From Mesorhizobium sp. B2-8-5 (lineage in GTDB: Bacteria; Pseudomonadota; Alphaproteobacteria; Rhizobiales; Rhizobiaceae), in assembly GCF_006440675.2 (NCBI RefSeq), contig NZ_CP083951.1, positions 5,489,501 to 5,553,500 of the forward strand: a stretch of 64,000 nucleotides of DNA, written 5' to 3'. The translations under genes were made by a program, and so were the position numbers. Under the pieces are notes generated by a model. It did no database searches and was not told where the DNA came from. It saw nothing but the letters and a program-made list of their open reading frames with translations. Position 1 is the first letter of the stretch. Each line of letters opens with the position of its first letter. Below, piece by piece: positions 43,964 to 53,301 of this stretch.

Positions 43964-45484
43964 TCAGCGGCCTCGCGCAAGGCTTCCCAAAATCCCGCGT
44001 ACGATGGCGCGGCCGACGGAGGAGCCGACCGAGCGCACCACCGACTTGATGGCGGCTTCGGCCACGGTCTGGCGGCTGGAGGACCGCCGGTTGCCTGTTC
44101 CCAAAACATCGTCGAAACCGGGAATGGTCCAGCGCGAGCCGCCGCTGTTCCGCTGCTTTGCCGCCTCGGCGTCCTGCGCCTCCTTGGTCTTCTTCTGCAG
44201 GATTTCGAAAGCCGATTCGCGATCGACGGTCTCGTCGTACTGGCCGGCGACCGGGCTCTCGGCGATGATCTTGCGGCGCTCGTCGGGCGTGATCGGTCCA
44301 AGCCGGGATGACGGCGGCCGGATCAGCGTGCGCTGGACCATGGCCGGCACGCCCTTGTCCTCCAGCATCGAGACCAGCGCCTCGCCGGTGGCGAGCTGGG
44401 TGATGGCGGTGGCGCAATCGAAATCGGGGTTGGGCCGGAAGGTCTCGGCGGCCGTGCGCACCGCCTGTTGCTCGCGCGGCGTATAGGCTCGCAGCGCATG
44501 CTGGACGCGGTTGCCGAGCTGGGCCAGCACTTTTTCGGGAATATCCAGCGGGTTCTGGGTGACGAAATAGACGCCGACGCCCTTGGAGCGGATCAGCCGC
44601 ACCACCTGCTCGACACGGTCGATCAGCACCTTCGGCGCGTCCTCGAACAAAAGATGCGCCTCGTCGAAGAAGAACACCAGCTTCGGCCGGTCGAGATCGC
44701 CGACCTCGGGCAGTTCCTCGAACAGTTCCGACATCAGCCACAGCAGGAAGGTGGCGTAGAGTCTTGGGTTCATCATCAGCTTGTCGGCGGCCAGAACGCT
44801 GATCGCGCCGCGGCCGTCGCGCGTCGTGCGCATGATGTCGGCGATGCGCAGCGCCGGCTCGCCGAAGAAGTTAGCCGCACCCTGCTGTTCCAGCACCAGC
44901 AGCGTGCGCTGGATGGCGCCGACGGAGGGTTTGGTGACATTGCCGTATCGGGCGCTGAGCTGGTCGGCGCGGTCGGCCATGTTGGCGAGCAGCGCCTGCA
45001 GGTCCTTGAGATCGAGCAGCAGCAAGCCTTCCTCGTCGGCGATGCGGAAGGCGATGTTCATGACGCCTTCCTGCGCCTCCGTGAGGTTCATGAGCCGCGA
45101 CAAAAGCAGCGGCCCCATCTCGGAAATGGTGGCGCGGATCGGGTGGCCCTGCTCGCCGAACAGATCCCAGAAGATGACCGGGAATTCCTGGAACTGGTAG
45201 GGATCGAGCTTCACCTGCTCGGCGCGCTTGACCAGGAAATCCTTGGCCTCGCCCATCATGGATATGCCGGAAAGGTCGCCCTTGATGTCGGCGCAGAAGA
45301 CAGGCACGCCGGCATTGGAAAAGCCCTCGGCCAGGATCTGCAGGCTGACCGTCTTGCCGGTGCCCGTGGCCCCGGTGACAAGGCCGTGGCGGTTGCCGTA
45401 GCGCAGCAGCAGCTCCTCCGCGCGCTGATAGGAATCGTCGGGCTTGCGGCTGGCGCCGATGAAGATGCTGGTCTCGTCAACCAT
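43964..45484 (-). CDS. HerA-like ATPase, DUF853 family
   Basis: 506 residues from ATG 45484. It has Walker A GATGTGKTVSL (about residue 38), Walker B LVFFFDEAHLLF (about residue 285) and a downstream VYFVTQNPLDIP sensor region, as in bacterial HerA/FtsK-like ATPases of the DUF853 (YjgR) type. The tail is Ser/Arg-rich with a glycine-rich end. Related proteins translocate DNA or act in repair, but the DUF853 branch has no proven role. It has no NurA or Sir2 partner nearby, so it is probably the housekeeping YjgR-like protein rather than a defence module. Confidence 0.87.
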   Translation of the reverse strand: MVDETSIFIGASRKPDDSYQRAEELLLRYGNRHGLVTGATGTGKTVSLQILAEGFSNAGVPVFCADIKGDLSGISMMGEAKDFLVKRAEQVKLDPYQFQEFPVIFWDLFGEQGHPIRATISEMGPLLLSRLMNLTEAQEGVMNIAFRIADEEGLLLLDLKDLQALLANMADRADQLSARYGNVTKPSVGAIQRTLLVLEQQGAANFFGEPALRIADIMRTTRDGRGAISVLAADKLMMNPRLYATFLLWLMSELFEELPEVGDLDRPKLVFFFDEAHLLFEDAPKVLIDRVEQVVRLIRSKGVGVYFVTQNPLDIPEKVLAQLGNRVQHALRAYTPREQQAVRTAAETFRPNPDFDCATAITQLATGEALVSMLEDKGVPAMVQRTLIRPPSSRLGPITPDERRKIIAESPVAGQYDETVDRESAFEILQKKTKEAQDAEAAKQRNSGGSRWTIPGFDDVLGTGNRRSSSRQTVAEAAIKSVVRSVGSSVGRAIVRGILGSLARGR

Positions 45485-45716
45485 ATCCTGTCTCCGCAAT
45501 CTGTTCCGCTCAAAGGCCTCATTCGGAGGTATAGTAACGCTCGTCACATGCGGCAATGCCCAGCATCGATTTTGGGGCGCAGCGAATTCGGCCTTTGGCG
45601 CTTGCGGATTCGGCGCATGTTTGGCAATCGATTGGCTGGATGACGCATTGTGATATCCGGTTCCTGACCTTAGATTGGCTGGACCCGGCTGATGCGGCCG
45701 AGAAGCGAGGAGAGCG

Positions 45717-47159
45717 ATGGGCGCCGGCGCCTTGACCAGGGATGTCGACCTTCCGAACCCGGACGCCAAGCGTTGGCAGGCGCTGGCGGAAAAGGCGCTT
45801 GCCGGCGGTTCCTTCGAGGAAAAGCTCGTCTCCCGCACCGATGACGGCATCCGCATCGAGCCGCTCAGACAACGCTCGACGACCGCCGAGCCGTTGCCGC
45901 GCACAAATCCGACCGCGCGCTGGATCGTCAGCCAGCGGGTCGACGACCCGGATATTGCCCGGGCCAGCGCGCAAGCCCTGGAAGACATCGCCCAAGGCGC
46001 CAGCGGTCTGTCGCTGGTCTTCGAGGGCGCGCCGAACGCCTTCGGCTACGGCCTGCCGCGCACCGCGGAAGCGTTGGAACGGGTGCTCGACGGCGTGCCG
46101 CTCAACCGCGTGCAGGTGCGCATCGACGCGCATCCCTGGAGCCGCGCCGTGGCCGACTGGCTTCTCGCCTTCTTGAGCAAACGCCGTTCCGATCCGACCA
46201 AGCTCAACCTTTCCTTCGGCATCGACCCGGCGGCGATCTTCGCCGGCACCGGGCGGCTGCGCACCTCGATCGAGGCGCTGCAGGAATCGATGCCGCAGTC
46301 GCTGGCGCATTTCTTCTCGATGGGCGTGCCGGGCGTGCTGCTCGAGGCCGACGGCCGTGTCTTCCACAATGCCGGCGCCACCGAGGCGCAGGAGCTCGGC
46401 ACGATGATGGCTTCCGTGGTGTCCTATCTCAGGATGTTCGAGAAGGCGCGCCAGCCACTGGTCTATGCGGCGCCCTATATCGGCTTCGCGCTCAGCGTCG
46501 ACCAGGACCAGTTCCTGTCGATGGCCAAGGTGCGGGCGTTGCGCACGCTCTGGGCGCGCATCCAGGAAGCCTGCTCGATCCCGGCCGCGACCGCCAGCAT
46601 CCATGCCGAGACCTCCTATCGCATGATGACGATGGCCGACCCGGAAACCAATATTTTGCGCACGGCGATCGCGGCCTTCGCGGCGGCAACCGGCGGCGCC
46701 GATTCGATCTCGATCCTGCCGCACACGATCGCGCATGGGCTGCCGGCCGGCTTTGGCCGCCGCGTTGCCCGCAACGCCCAACTGATCATGGCCGAGGAGA
46801 GCCATATCGGCCACGTCGTCGATCCGGCCAGCGGCTCGGGCGCGGTCGAAGCGCTGACCGACGATCTCTGCGCCGCGGCCTGGGAAGAATTCCAGCGCAT
46901 CGAGGCCGAGGGCGGCGTGCTTGCCAGCCTGCAGCAGGGCTATATCCAAAATCGCGTGCAGACGGCCGCGGCCAAGCGCAACGGCGCCTACCGGTCGGGC
47001 GAACGCGGCATTGTCGGCACGACGCTTTACCGCGTCGGCACGGAGCGCCCGGTCGAGACGCTGCCGCAAGAGCGGCGTCCAGCGCTGACGGAGGGCGTCG
47101 CGACCTGCGAGCCGCTGTTTCCGGTGCGCATCGATCAGTCGATCGGAGCCGGGTCATGA
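45717..47159 (+). CDS. mutA: Methylmalonyl-CoA mutase small subunit
   Basis: 480 residues. The TIM-barrel domain of the mutase small chain is present ([51 protein letters not shown]). The chain stops at about 480 residues and lacks the C-terminal cobalamin-like domain found in the roughly 640-residue MutA of Propionibacterium. The small chain is non-catalytic and pairs with MutB. The ATGA overlap with mutB shows coupled translation. It is needed for propionyl-CoA and polyhydroxybutyrate-related carbon flow in rhizobia. Confidence 0.9.
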   Translation: MGAGALTRDVDLPNPDAKRWQALAEKALAGGSFEEKLVSRTDDGIRIEPLRQRSTTAEPLPRTNPTARWIVSQRVDDPDIARASAQALEDIAQGASGLSLVFEGAPNAFGYGLPRTAEALERVLDGVPLNRVQVRIDAHPWSRAVADWLLAFLSKRRSDPTKLNLSFGIDPAAIFAGTGRLRTSIEALQESMPQSLAHFFSMGVPGVLLEADGRVFHNAGATEAQELGTMMASVVSYLRMFEKARQPLVYAAPYIGFALSVDQDQFLSMAKVRALRTLWARIQEACSIPAATASIHAETSYRMMTMADPETNILRTAIAAFAAATGGADSISILPHTIAHGLPAGFGRRVARNAQLIMAEESHIGHVVDPASGSGAVEALTDDLCAAAWEEFQRIEAEGGVLASLQQGYIQNRVQTAAAKRNGAYRSGERGIVGTTLYRVGTERPVETLPQERRPALTEGVATCEPLFPVRIDQSIGAGS

Positions 47160-49279
47160 TCCCGGATTTCAGCCAGATCGGCTGGTCGGCGCCGCGTCGC
47201 GCGCCGGTCGAGCTCAAAGGCCAGCGGATGACGCCGGAAGGCATCGCCGTGAAGCATCTTTACGGGCAAGGCGACCTCAAGGGGCTCGCCAATCTAGACA
47301 CGTATCCGGGCATGCTGCCCTTCGTGCGCGGCCCCTACCCCACCATGTATGTCCAGCAGCCCTGGACGATCCGGCAGTATGCCGGGTTCTCGACGGCGGA
47401 GGAATCCAACGCCTTCTACCGGCGCAACCTCGCCGCGGGCCAGAAAGGCCTGTCGGTGGCCTTCGATCTCGCCACGCATCGTGGTTATGACAGCGACCAT
47501 CCGCGCGTCGCCGGCGATGTCGGCATGGCGGGTGTGGCGATCGATTCCATCCTCGACATGCGCCAACTCTTCGACGGCATTCCGCTCAACGAAATGACGG
47601 TGTCGATGACCATGAACGGCGCGGTGCTGCCGATCATGGCGCTGTACATCGTGGCGGCGGAGGAACAAGGCGTCGCGCAGAAGGATCTCGCCGGAACCAT
47701 TCAGAACGACATTCTGAAGGAGTTCATGGTCCGCAACACCTACATCTATCCGCCGAAACCTTCGATGCGGATCGTGTCGGACATTTTTGCCTACACCTCC
47801 AGGCATATGCCGAAATTCAACTCGATCTCGATCTCCGGCTATCACATGCAGGAGGCCGGCGCGACGGCCGACCTCGAGCTTGCCTATACGATCGCCGACG
47901 GCATCGAGTATGCGCGCGCCGGCGTTGCGGGCGGTCTCGACATCGACCGTTTCGCGCCGCGCCTCTCCTTCTTCTGGGCGATCGGCATGAACTTCTTCAT
48001 GGAGGTCGCCAAGCTCAGGGCCGCGCGGCTGCTGTGGTCGAGCCTGATGAAGAAGAATTTTGCGCCGAAGGACGAGCGTTCGCTGTCGTTGCGCGCCCAT
48101 TGCCAGACCTCGGGCTGGTCGCTGACGGCGCAGGATCCTTACAACAATATCACCCGCACCATGATCGAGGCGATGGCGGCGACGCAGGGGCATACCCAGT
48201 CACTGCACACCAATTCCTTCGACGAGGCGATGGCGCTGCCGACCGACCATTCGGCGCGGATCGCCCGCAACACGCAGCTCATCCTGCAGAAGGAATCCGG
48301 CACCACGCGCATGATCGATCCATGGGGCGGCTCGGCCTATGTCGAGCGGCTGACGCATGATCTGGCGGCGCGCGCGCTGGCCCATATCGAGGAGGTCGAA
48401 AGCCTCGGCGGCATGGCGGCGGCGATCGAGCAAGGCATTCCCAAGCTGCGCATCGAGGAAGCGGCCGCCCGCACCCAGGCGCGCATCGATTCCGGCGAGC
48501 AAATTCTGGTCGGCGTCAACGCACACCGGCCCCAGACCGACATCGAAGTCGATGTGCTGAAGATCGACAATGCCGAGGTGAAAGCCAGGCAATTGGCGAA
48601 GCTGCAGCGGCTCAAAGGCACACGCGACGTCGCGGCGCTGGAGGATGCGCTGGCAGCGCTGACCCGTGCCGCCGAGGGCAATGAGAACCTGCTGGAATTC
48701 GCGGTCCGCGCAGCGCGCGCCAACGCCACCGTGGGTGAGATCTCGCTGGCGCTGGAAAAGGTTTTCGGCCGCCACACGGCGGCGGTGCAGACGATCTCCG
48801 GCGTCTATCGCGAGGCGCTCGGCGACAACCCGGCGCTCGCGCGGCTGCAGGAAAAGATCGAGGCGTTCGAGAAGAAATCCGGCGGCAAGCCCCGCATCCT
48901 CGTCGCCAAGATGGGCCAGGACGGCCACGACCGCGGCCAAAAGGTGATCGCCAGCGCCTTCGCCGATCTGGGCTTCGACGTCACCGTCGGGCCGATGTTC
49001 CAGACGCCGGATGAGATCGCCAAGCTGGCGGTGCGGCACGATGTCGACATCATCGGCGCGTCGTCGCTCGCGGCCGGGCACCTGACGCTGATCCCCGAGC
49101 TCAAGGAAGCGCTGAGGAAGCTCGGCCATGCCGACATGCTGATCGTCGCCGGCGGCGTCATCCCGCCGCAGGATTATGACGCGGTGCTGGCGGCGGGAGC
49201 GGCGGAGATCTTCCCGCCGGGAACCGTCATCCCGGAGGCGGCAAACCGGCTGATGGATCGGTTGCTGGCCGATCAGTGA
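47156..49279 (+). CDS. mutB: Methylmalonyl-CoA mutase large subunit
   Basis: 707 residues. The N-terminal substrate-binding barrel contains [36 protein letters not shown] and [19 protein letters not shown]. The C-terminal cobalamin-binding domain has the ligand motif D-x-H-x2-G in GQDGHDRG (about residue 587), then [13 protein letters not shown]. It converts (R)-methylmalonyl-CoA to succinyl-CoA with adenosylcobalamin. In Sinorhizobium the equivalent gene is called bhbA. No meaB or cobalamin riboswitch was seen beside it. Confidence 0.95.
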   Translation: MIPDFSQIGWSAPRRAPVELKGQRMTPEGIAVKHLYGQGDLKGLANLDTYPGMLPFVRGPYPTMYVQQPWTIRQYAGFSTAEESNAFYRRNLAAGQKGLSVAFDLATHRGYDSDHPRVAGDVGMAGVAIDSILDMRQLFDGIPLNEMTVSMTMNGAVLPIMALYIVAAEEQGVAQKDLAGTIQNDILKEFMVRNTYIYPPKPSMRIVSDIFAYTSRHMPKFNSISISGYHMQEAGATADLELAYTIADGIEYARAGVAGGLDIDRFAPRLSFFWAIGMNFFMEVAKLRAARLLWSSLMKKNFAPKDERSLSLRAHCQTSGWSLTAQDPYNNITRTMIEAMAATQGHTQSLHTNSFDEAMALPTDHSARIARNTQLILQKESGTTRMIDPWGGSAYVERLTHDLAARALAHIEEVESLGGMAAAIEQGIPKLRIEEAAARTQARIDSGEQILVGVNAHRPQTDIEVDVLKIDNAEVKARQLAKLQRLKGTRDVAALEDALAALTRAAEGNENLLEFAVRAARANATVGEISLALEKVFGRHTAAVQTISGVYREALGDNPALARLQEKIEAFEKKSGGKPRILVAKMGQDGHDRGQKVIASAFADLGFDVTVGPMFQTPDEIAKLAVRHDVDIIGASSLAAGHLTLIPELKEALRKLGHADMLIVAGGVIPPQDYDAVLAAGAAEIFPPGTVIPEAANRLMDRLLADQ

Positions 49280-49341
49280 AGGCTTGCCGAATTGGCTGAA
49301 GGTTGTTCTATAACGACAGATACAACCAGGGCGGCGCGATC

Positions 49342-49572
49342 ATGATCAAAACGACCATCTACGGACTTGAGGACGGATCAGGAGCCGTATTCTTGCCACG
49401 CGAAATGCTTGACAGTCTGAACCTCCAAGTCGGCGACCAGCTTCAGGTCATCGAAACCGACGACGGCTTCGTTCTAAGGCCAGTCCGCGACGACAATCAC
49501 GAACGACAGATCAACGCCGCTCGCGATGTCATGGACAAATACGAAGCCGCACTGCGGAAGCTGGCAAAGTAA
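49342..49572 (+). CDS. AbrB/MazE-type antitoxin-like protein, no toxin gene next to it
   Basis: 76 residues from ATG 49342. The N-terminal SpoVT/AbrB swapped-hairpin fold reads TTIYGLEDGSGAVFLPREMLDSL, LQVGDQLQVIETDDGFVLRPV, followed by a helical tail (RDVMDKYEAALRKLAK). Such proteins usually pair with a Doc or MazF toxin in the next gene, but only the minus-strand greA-like gene follows. It may be an orphan antitoxin or a free-standing regulator. A GGGCGGCG stretch precedes the start. Confidence 0.8.
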   Translation: MIKTTIYGLEDGSGAVFLPREMLDSLNLQVGDQLQVIETDDGFVLRPVRDDNHERQINAARDVMDKYEAALRKLAK

Positions 49573-49582
49573 AGGGCTGCGG

Positions 49583-50065
49583 TTAGTTCTCGGCCTTATC
49601 CGAGAGCTTGACGATCTCCCATTCCTTGCCGTTGACAGTGACGACCTCGCCGGTCTTCTTGCCGAACAGGGCCACGGCCATCGGCGAGACATGGGAAATG
49701 CTGCCCTTCGACGGGTCGGCTTCGTCTTCGCCGACGATGCGCCAATGCACCTTCCTGCCGTCGTCGCCTTCCAGCGTGACGCCCATGCCGAAGCGCACGA
49801 CGTTGCTGCCGGGCTCCGGCACCGAAAGCTCGGCGTTCTCGCGCCGCGCGGTCCAATAGCGCAGGTCGCGGGAAACCACCGCGATGCGCTCGCGGTCGCC
49901 CTTCCTCTCCGCCTTGCCCAGTATGTCCCGCAGCTCGGCGAGGTTGTCCTCGATCATCGCAAGGCCGCGCTCCGTCACCAGATTGCGGTGCGTGCTGACC
50001 GGCCGTTCGCCGACGCCGGCGATGGCGTTCTCGCTGTCTTCTTCGCGCGTGAAAGCTCTGCTCAT
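49583..50065 (-). CDS. GreA/GreB family transcription elongation factor
   Basis: 160 residues. The N-terminal coiled coil (about 30-85: LVTERGLAMIEDNLAEL, IAVVSRDLRYWTARRENAEL) is followed by the FKBP-like C-terminal domain (WRIVGEDEADPSKGSISHVSPMAVALFGKKTGEVVTV). This is the GreA-related family that binds RNA polymerase and rescues stalled complexes. It differs from canonical GreA in its extended N-terminus, so it is a paralogue rather than the main GreA. Convergent with the AbrB gene, 10 bp apart. Confidence 0.85.
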   Translation of the reverse strand: MSRAFTREEDSENAIAGVGERPVSTHRNLVTERGLAMIEDNLAELRDILGKAERKGDRERIAVVSRDLRYWTARRENAELSVPEPGSNVVRFGMGVTLEGDDGRKVHWRIVGEDEADPSKGSISHVSPMAVALFGKKTGEVVTVNGKEWEIVKLSDKAEN

Positions 50066-50169
50066 ACAATGAACTTAGGCTTGGCGAGGCGACTGCACAA
50101 GCGGTTTGCCGATGGGCCCGCCTTGGCACGATTCCTGCGACTAGAGGCGAAACGCCAGGACCTGTGCCG

Positions 50170-51546
50170 ATGTTGAACAGACGAACGCTGCTTGCCCGGA
50201 CCGCCGGCTTCGCCGTCGCCGGCGTCTTCGCCGGCAAAGCATTGGCGAAATCGCTGCCCGGCATCGAAATGGCCGCTATGCGCGGCTCGATCAACGCCAC
50301 GGAGATCGGCGTGCAGCCCGGCGCGGTCGACGACCAGAGCAAGGTCTTCGCCAAGATGCTGGCCGAGGCCAGCGATCGCGACCAGCCGGTGTTCCTGCCG
50401 GGCGGCACCTATCTCGTCTCGAATCTCAAGCTGCCTGCGCGCGTGCGACTGTCGGGCGTGCCCGGCGCGACGCGCATCGTCTATGGCGGCAACGGCCATC
50501 TGATGATGGCCGAACAAGCCGAGCATATCGAGTTCAGCGGGCTGATGCTGGACGGCGCCAACCGCTGGCTGGCCGACTACACGCAGGGGCTGCTCGATTT
50601 GCGCCGCGTCGGCCATCTCGTCATCGACAATTGCCAGGTGACCGGCAGCGGCAAGAACGGGCTGGCGCTCGAGCATGCCGTCGGCCGTGTCGGCCGCTGC
50701 GATATTTCTGGCGCCGCGGACGCCGGCATCTATTCGGTCGAGGCCGGGGGTCTGGAGATTTCGGGCAACACGGTGTCCGACTGCGCCAATGGCGGCATCC
50801 TCGTGCATCGCTGGCAAGCGGCAGAGGACGGCACCATCGTCAGCGGCAATCGTGTCCAGCGGATCGGCGCGCGCAGCGGCGGCACCGGCCAGAATGGCAA
50901 CGGCATCAACACTTTCCGCGCCGGCAATGTGATCATCTCGGGCAACGTCGTCTCCGATTGCGCCTTCACTGCAGTGCGCGCCAACAGTTCGAGCAATCTG
51001 CAGATCACCGGCAACACCTGCTCGCGCTCGGGCGAGACCGGGATCTATTCGGAATTCTCCTTCGAAGGCGCGATCCTCAGCAACAATCTGGTCGACGGCG
51101 CCGCCAACGGCATCTCGATCGTCAATTTCAACGAAGGCGGGCGGATGGCGGTCTGCTCGAACAACATCGTGCGCAACCTCTCAACCACCGGTCCATACAC
51201 CGCCGACCCGCCCGGCTTCGGCGTCGGCATCAGCGCCGAGGCCGATACCACGGTCTCCGGCAATGTCGTCGAGAACGCGCCGCTCTACGGCATGCAGCTC
51301 GGCTGGGGCCCCTATCTGCGCAATGTGGTGGCAAGCGGAAACATCATCCGCCAGGCCGGCACCGGCATCGTCGTTTCCGTCGTCGAAGGTTCCGGCAGCG
51401 CTGTCATCTCGGACAATGTCATCGACGGCGCGAAAAACGGCGCCATCATCGGCCAGCGCTGGGCCGATCCGGTGACCGGCGATCTATCCCAGTCAACCGA
51501 TACCGGCTATGCGCATCTCACCGTCGAACGCAACAAGGTGAGCTAG
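50170..51546 (+). CDS. Tat-exported beta-helix repeat protein (TIGR03808 type)
   Basis: 458 residues. The N-terminus has the twin-arginine motif NRRTLLARTAGF and a signal ending at ALA. The body is a right-handed parallel beta-helix with repeating ISGNxVSxC turns (ISGNTVSDCANGG, ISGNVVSDCAFTA, ITGNTCSRSGETG). The N-terminal part has a pectate-lyase-like QPGAVDDQSKVF and FLPGGTYLVSNLKLP. Function unknown; the fold suits a polysaccharide-binding or lyase-like protein in the periplasm. ATG 50164 is an alternative start. Its end overlaps the convergent methyltransferase by 4 bp. Confidence 0.88.
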   Translation: MLNRRTLLARTAGFAVAGVFAGKALAKSLPGIEMAAMRGSINATEIGVQPGAVDDQSKVFAKMLAEASDRDQPVFLPGGTYLVSNLKLPARVRLSGVPGATRIVYGGNGHLMMAEQAEHIEFSGLMLDGANRWLADYTQGLLDLRRVGHLVIDNCQVTGSGKNGLALEHAVGRVGRCDISGAADAGIYSVEAGGLEISGNTVSDCANGGILVHRWQAAEDGTIVSGNRVQRIGARSGGTGQNGNGINTFRAGNVIISGNVVSDCAFTAVRANSSSNLQITGNTCSRSGETGIYSEFSFEGAILSNNLVDGAANGISIVNFNEGGRMAVCSNNIVRNLSTTGPYTADPPGFGVGISAEADTTVSGNVVENAPLYGMQLGWGPYLRNVVASGNIIRQAGTGIVVSVVEGSGSAVISDNVIDGAKNGAIIGQRWADPVTGDLSQSTDTGYAHLTVERNKVS

Positions 51547-52361
51547 GCCACGGCCACGATAATGTGGGCCTGGATCTTGGCGGCAATTTCGCCGCTGCCA
51601 TGCCTGTCGGCGATCGTGGCTTCGGCGTAGTCGGTCGCGGATGCCAGTCTTCCGGGCTCCCTGGCCTCGATCTCGTTGCGAAGCAGCGTTCCCTGGCAAT
51701 AGGCGACGGCGGGAACGCGCGGCGAGGATGCGCGGCTCTGCTCGGCCCTCGTGTCGATCGCCACATCGGAGAAGCCGGCGGCCTCCAGATCGCTGCGGAT
51801 CAGCGCCTTGTCGTGGTAACCATGCGGCGTGCGCGCCAGGAAACGCGGCGGATCGTGCGGAAAAATCCGGGCGAGAGCATTCGTCACGTCGTCCGCGAAT
51901 ACATTCTCCTCGATGCGATCCCAGACGCTGAAGAGGAAATGCCCGCCCGGCTTCAGAACCCGCTTCGCCTCACGATAGGCGGCGGCGCGGTCGGGAAAGA
52001 ACATCGCGCCAAACTGACAACAGACGAGGTCGAAAGCAGCGTCGTCGAAAGGCAGCTTCAGGGCATCCGCCTGGCGCCATGTGATGCGGCTGTCGGGCCC
52101 CTGGCGCGAAGCGGCGTAGTCGAGCATCGGCTGGTTGAGGTCTGTTACGGTGTAGCTGGCGCCTGGAGAAAGCTGTGGCGCCAGCGCGCGGGTGACGGCC
52201 CCGGTTCCCGCGGCGGTCTCCAAAACGGCCAAGGGTGAGAAGGACACGGCCCGTCGTGCGGTCTCGGCGGCATAGGCCTCGAAAATCAGCGGCACCATAT
52301 GGCGATCGTAGTTTTCCGGGATCGAGCCGGCAAATACCTTGTCCGCTTCCAGCATGCTCAT
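51543..52361 (-). CDS. Class I S-adenosylmethionine-dependent methyltransferase
   Basis: 272 residues from ATG 52361 (52379 and 52355 are alternatives). It has a Rossmann-type methyltransferase domain: AVLETAAGTGAVTRALAPQ (motif I), YTVTDLNQPMLDYA, QADALKLPFDDAAFDLVCCQFGAMFF, and KRVLKPGGHFLF. The substrate is unknown; it resembles UbiE/Methyltransf_11 enzymes. No neighbouring pathway gene suggests a substrate. Confidence 0.82.
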   Translation of the reverse strand: MSMLEADKVFAGSIPENYDRHMVPLIFEAYAAETARRAVSFSPLAVLETAAGTGAVTRALAPQLSPGASYTVTDLNQPMLDYAASRQGPDSRITWRQADALKLPFDDAAFDLVCCQFGAMFFPDRAAAYREAKRVLKPGGHFLFSVWDRIEENVFADDVTNALARIFPHDPPRFLARTPHGYHDKALIRSDLEAAGFSDVAIDTRAEQSRASSPRVPAVAYCQGTLLRNEIEAREPGRLASATDYAEATIADRHGSGEIAAKIQAHIIVAVA

Positions 52362-52487
52362 CACCCAGCGCCCGTTCAATGATGGAGGGAGACTAGCAAA
52401 AAACGAACTTGGTGCTGTTCGTTTTGTCGCAGACCAGCGTTTTTCCGGCTCGTCAGCGACCTAAATCCGGGTAACCCATAAATTTAG

Positions 52488-52502
52488 ATACACATTGTGT
52501 AT
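52488..52502. promoter_or_regulatory. Palindromic operator of the DUF1778/GNAT module
   Basis: ATACACA-T-TGTGTAT, a perfect 15-bp palindrome about 40 bp before ATG 52541. It suits a ribbon-helix-helix antitoxin that represses its own operon. Confidence 0.65.
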
Positions 52503-52540
52503 GCAAATTGCTATATCGGTAAAGGTAAGGATCCATCGTC

Positions 52541-52822
52541 ATGGCCACCAAAAACCAGGACAGGCACGCCAAGCCCGTCAATCTGCGCATCCGCGAGGAT
52601 GTTCGTATCTTGATCGACCGTGCCGCGAAGATACGCGGGAAGACCCGCTCCGACTTCATGATCGACGCCGCTTACCGCGCCGCAGAAGACACGCTGCTCG
52701 ACCAGACGCTCGTCAAGGTCGATGCCGAGAGCTATCAGCATTATCTCGATATCCTCGACCAGCCACCGAGCGGCGAGGGATTTGCCCGCCTGATGAATGC
52801 GCCCAAGCCCTGGCGGGACTGA
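52541..52822 (+). CDS. tacA: TacA-like DUF1778 antitoxin
   Basis: 93 residues. The N-terminal ribbon-helix-helix of DUF1778 is visible (PVNLRIREDVRILIDRAAKIRGKTRSDFMIDAAYRAAED). The C-terminal toxin-neutralising tail contains LDQPPSGEGFARLMNAPKPW. It represses its own operon and neutralises the GNAT toxin. The toxin ATG uses the last base of this stop codon (TGATG). Confidence 0.9.
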   Translation: MATKNQDRHAKPVNLRIREDVRILIDRAAKIRGKTRSDFMIDAAYRAAEDTLLDQTLVKVDAESYQHYLDILDQPPSGEGFARLMNAPKPWRD

Positions 52823-53301
52823 TGCTTTCGGCACCGGTCCTTCTTGCCGATAGTCACGAACTCGACTTCTTTCAAAGCGGAACCGACAGCCTGGATCAAT
52901 GGCTCCGACGGCGGGCGCGTGCCAATCAAGTCAGCGGTGCGTCCAGAACCTATGTGATTGCAGAAGGCACGCGCGTCGTCGGCTACTATTGCCTTTCATC
53001 AGGCGGACTTGACCTTGTGGATGCGCCCGGTTCGATCCGGCGCAATATGCCCGATCCCGTGCCTATGGCTGTGCTCGGCCGTTTGGCTGTCGACGCAGGT
53101 CGGCAGGGAAAAGGTCTGGGTGTCGCTCTGCTGCAGGACGCGGTGTTGCGGACCGGTCAAGCGGCAGCCATTCTTGGCATTCGCGGTCTCTTGGTTCATG
53201 CCATATCGGATGAAGCCAAGGCGTTTTATGAGCACTATGGCTTCCAGGCTTCGCCAAAAAATCCGATGACTTTGGTGCTGTCGCTGAGGACGGCTAGTTG
53301 A
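52822..53301 (+). CDS. tacT: TacT-like GNAT toxin
   Basis: 159 residues of the GNAT fold. The acetyl-CoA loop is GRLAVDAGRQGKGLGVALLQDAV, and Tyr in AFYEHYGFQ is the usual catalytic position. TacT-type toxins acetylate aminoacyl-tRNA and stop translation. With the overlapping TacA-like antitoxin it forms a complete type II toxin-antitoxin pair. It ends 8 bp inside the convergent asparaginase gene. Confidence 0.9.
   Translation: MLSAPVLLADSHELDFFQSGTDSLDQWLRRRARANQVSGASRTYVIAEGTRVVGYYCLSSGGLDLVDAPGSIRRNMPDPVPMAVLGRLAVDAGRQGKGLGVALLQDAVLRTGQAAAILGIRGLLVHAISDEAKAFYEHYGFQASPKNPMTLVLSLRTAS

Noticed and set aside
43964..45484. HerA-like ATPase as part of a HerA/NurA or HerA/Sir2 defence system
   Set aside because: No NurA, Sir2, DUF4297 or similar partner gene is adjacent, and the sequence fits the common DUF853 (YjgR) type.
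45485..45716. Possible cobalamin riboswitch before the B12-dependent mutase genes
   Set aside because: No B12-box-like sequence or suitable long leader was seen in the 230-bp divergent gap.
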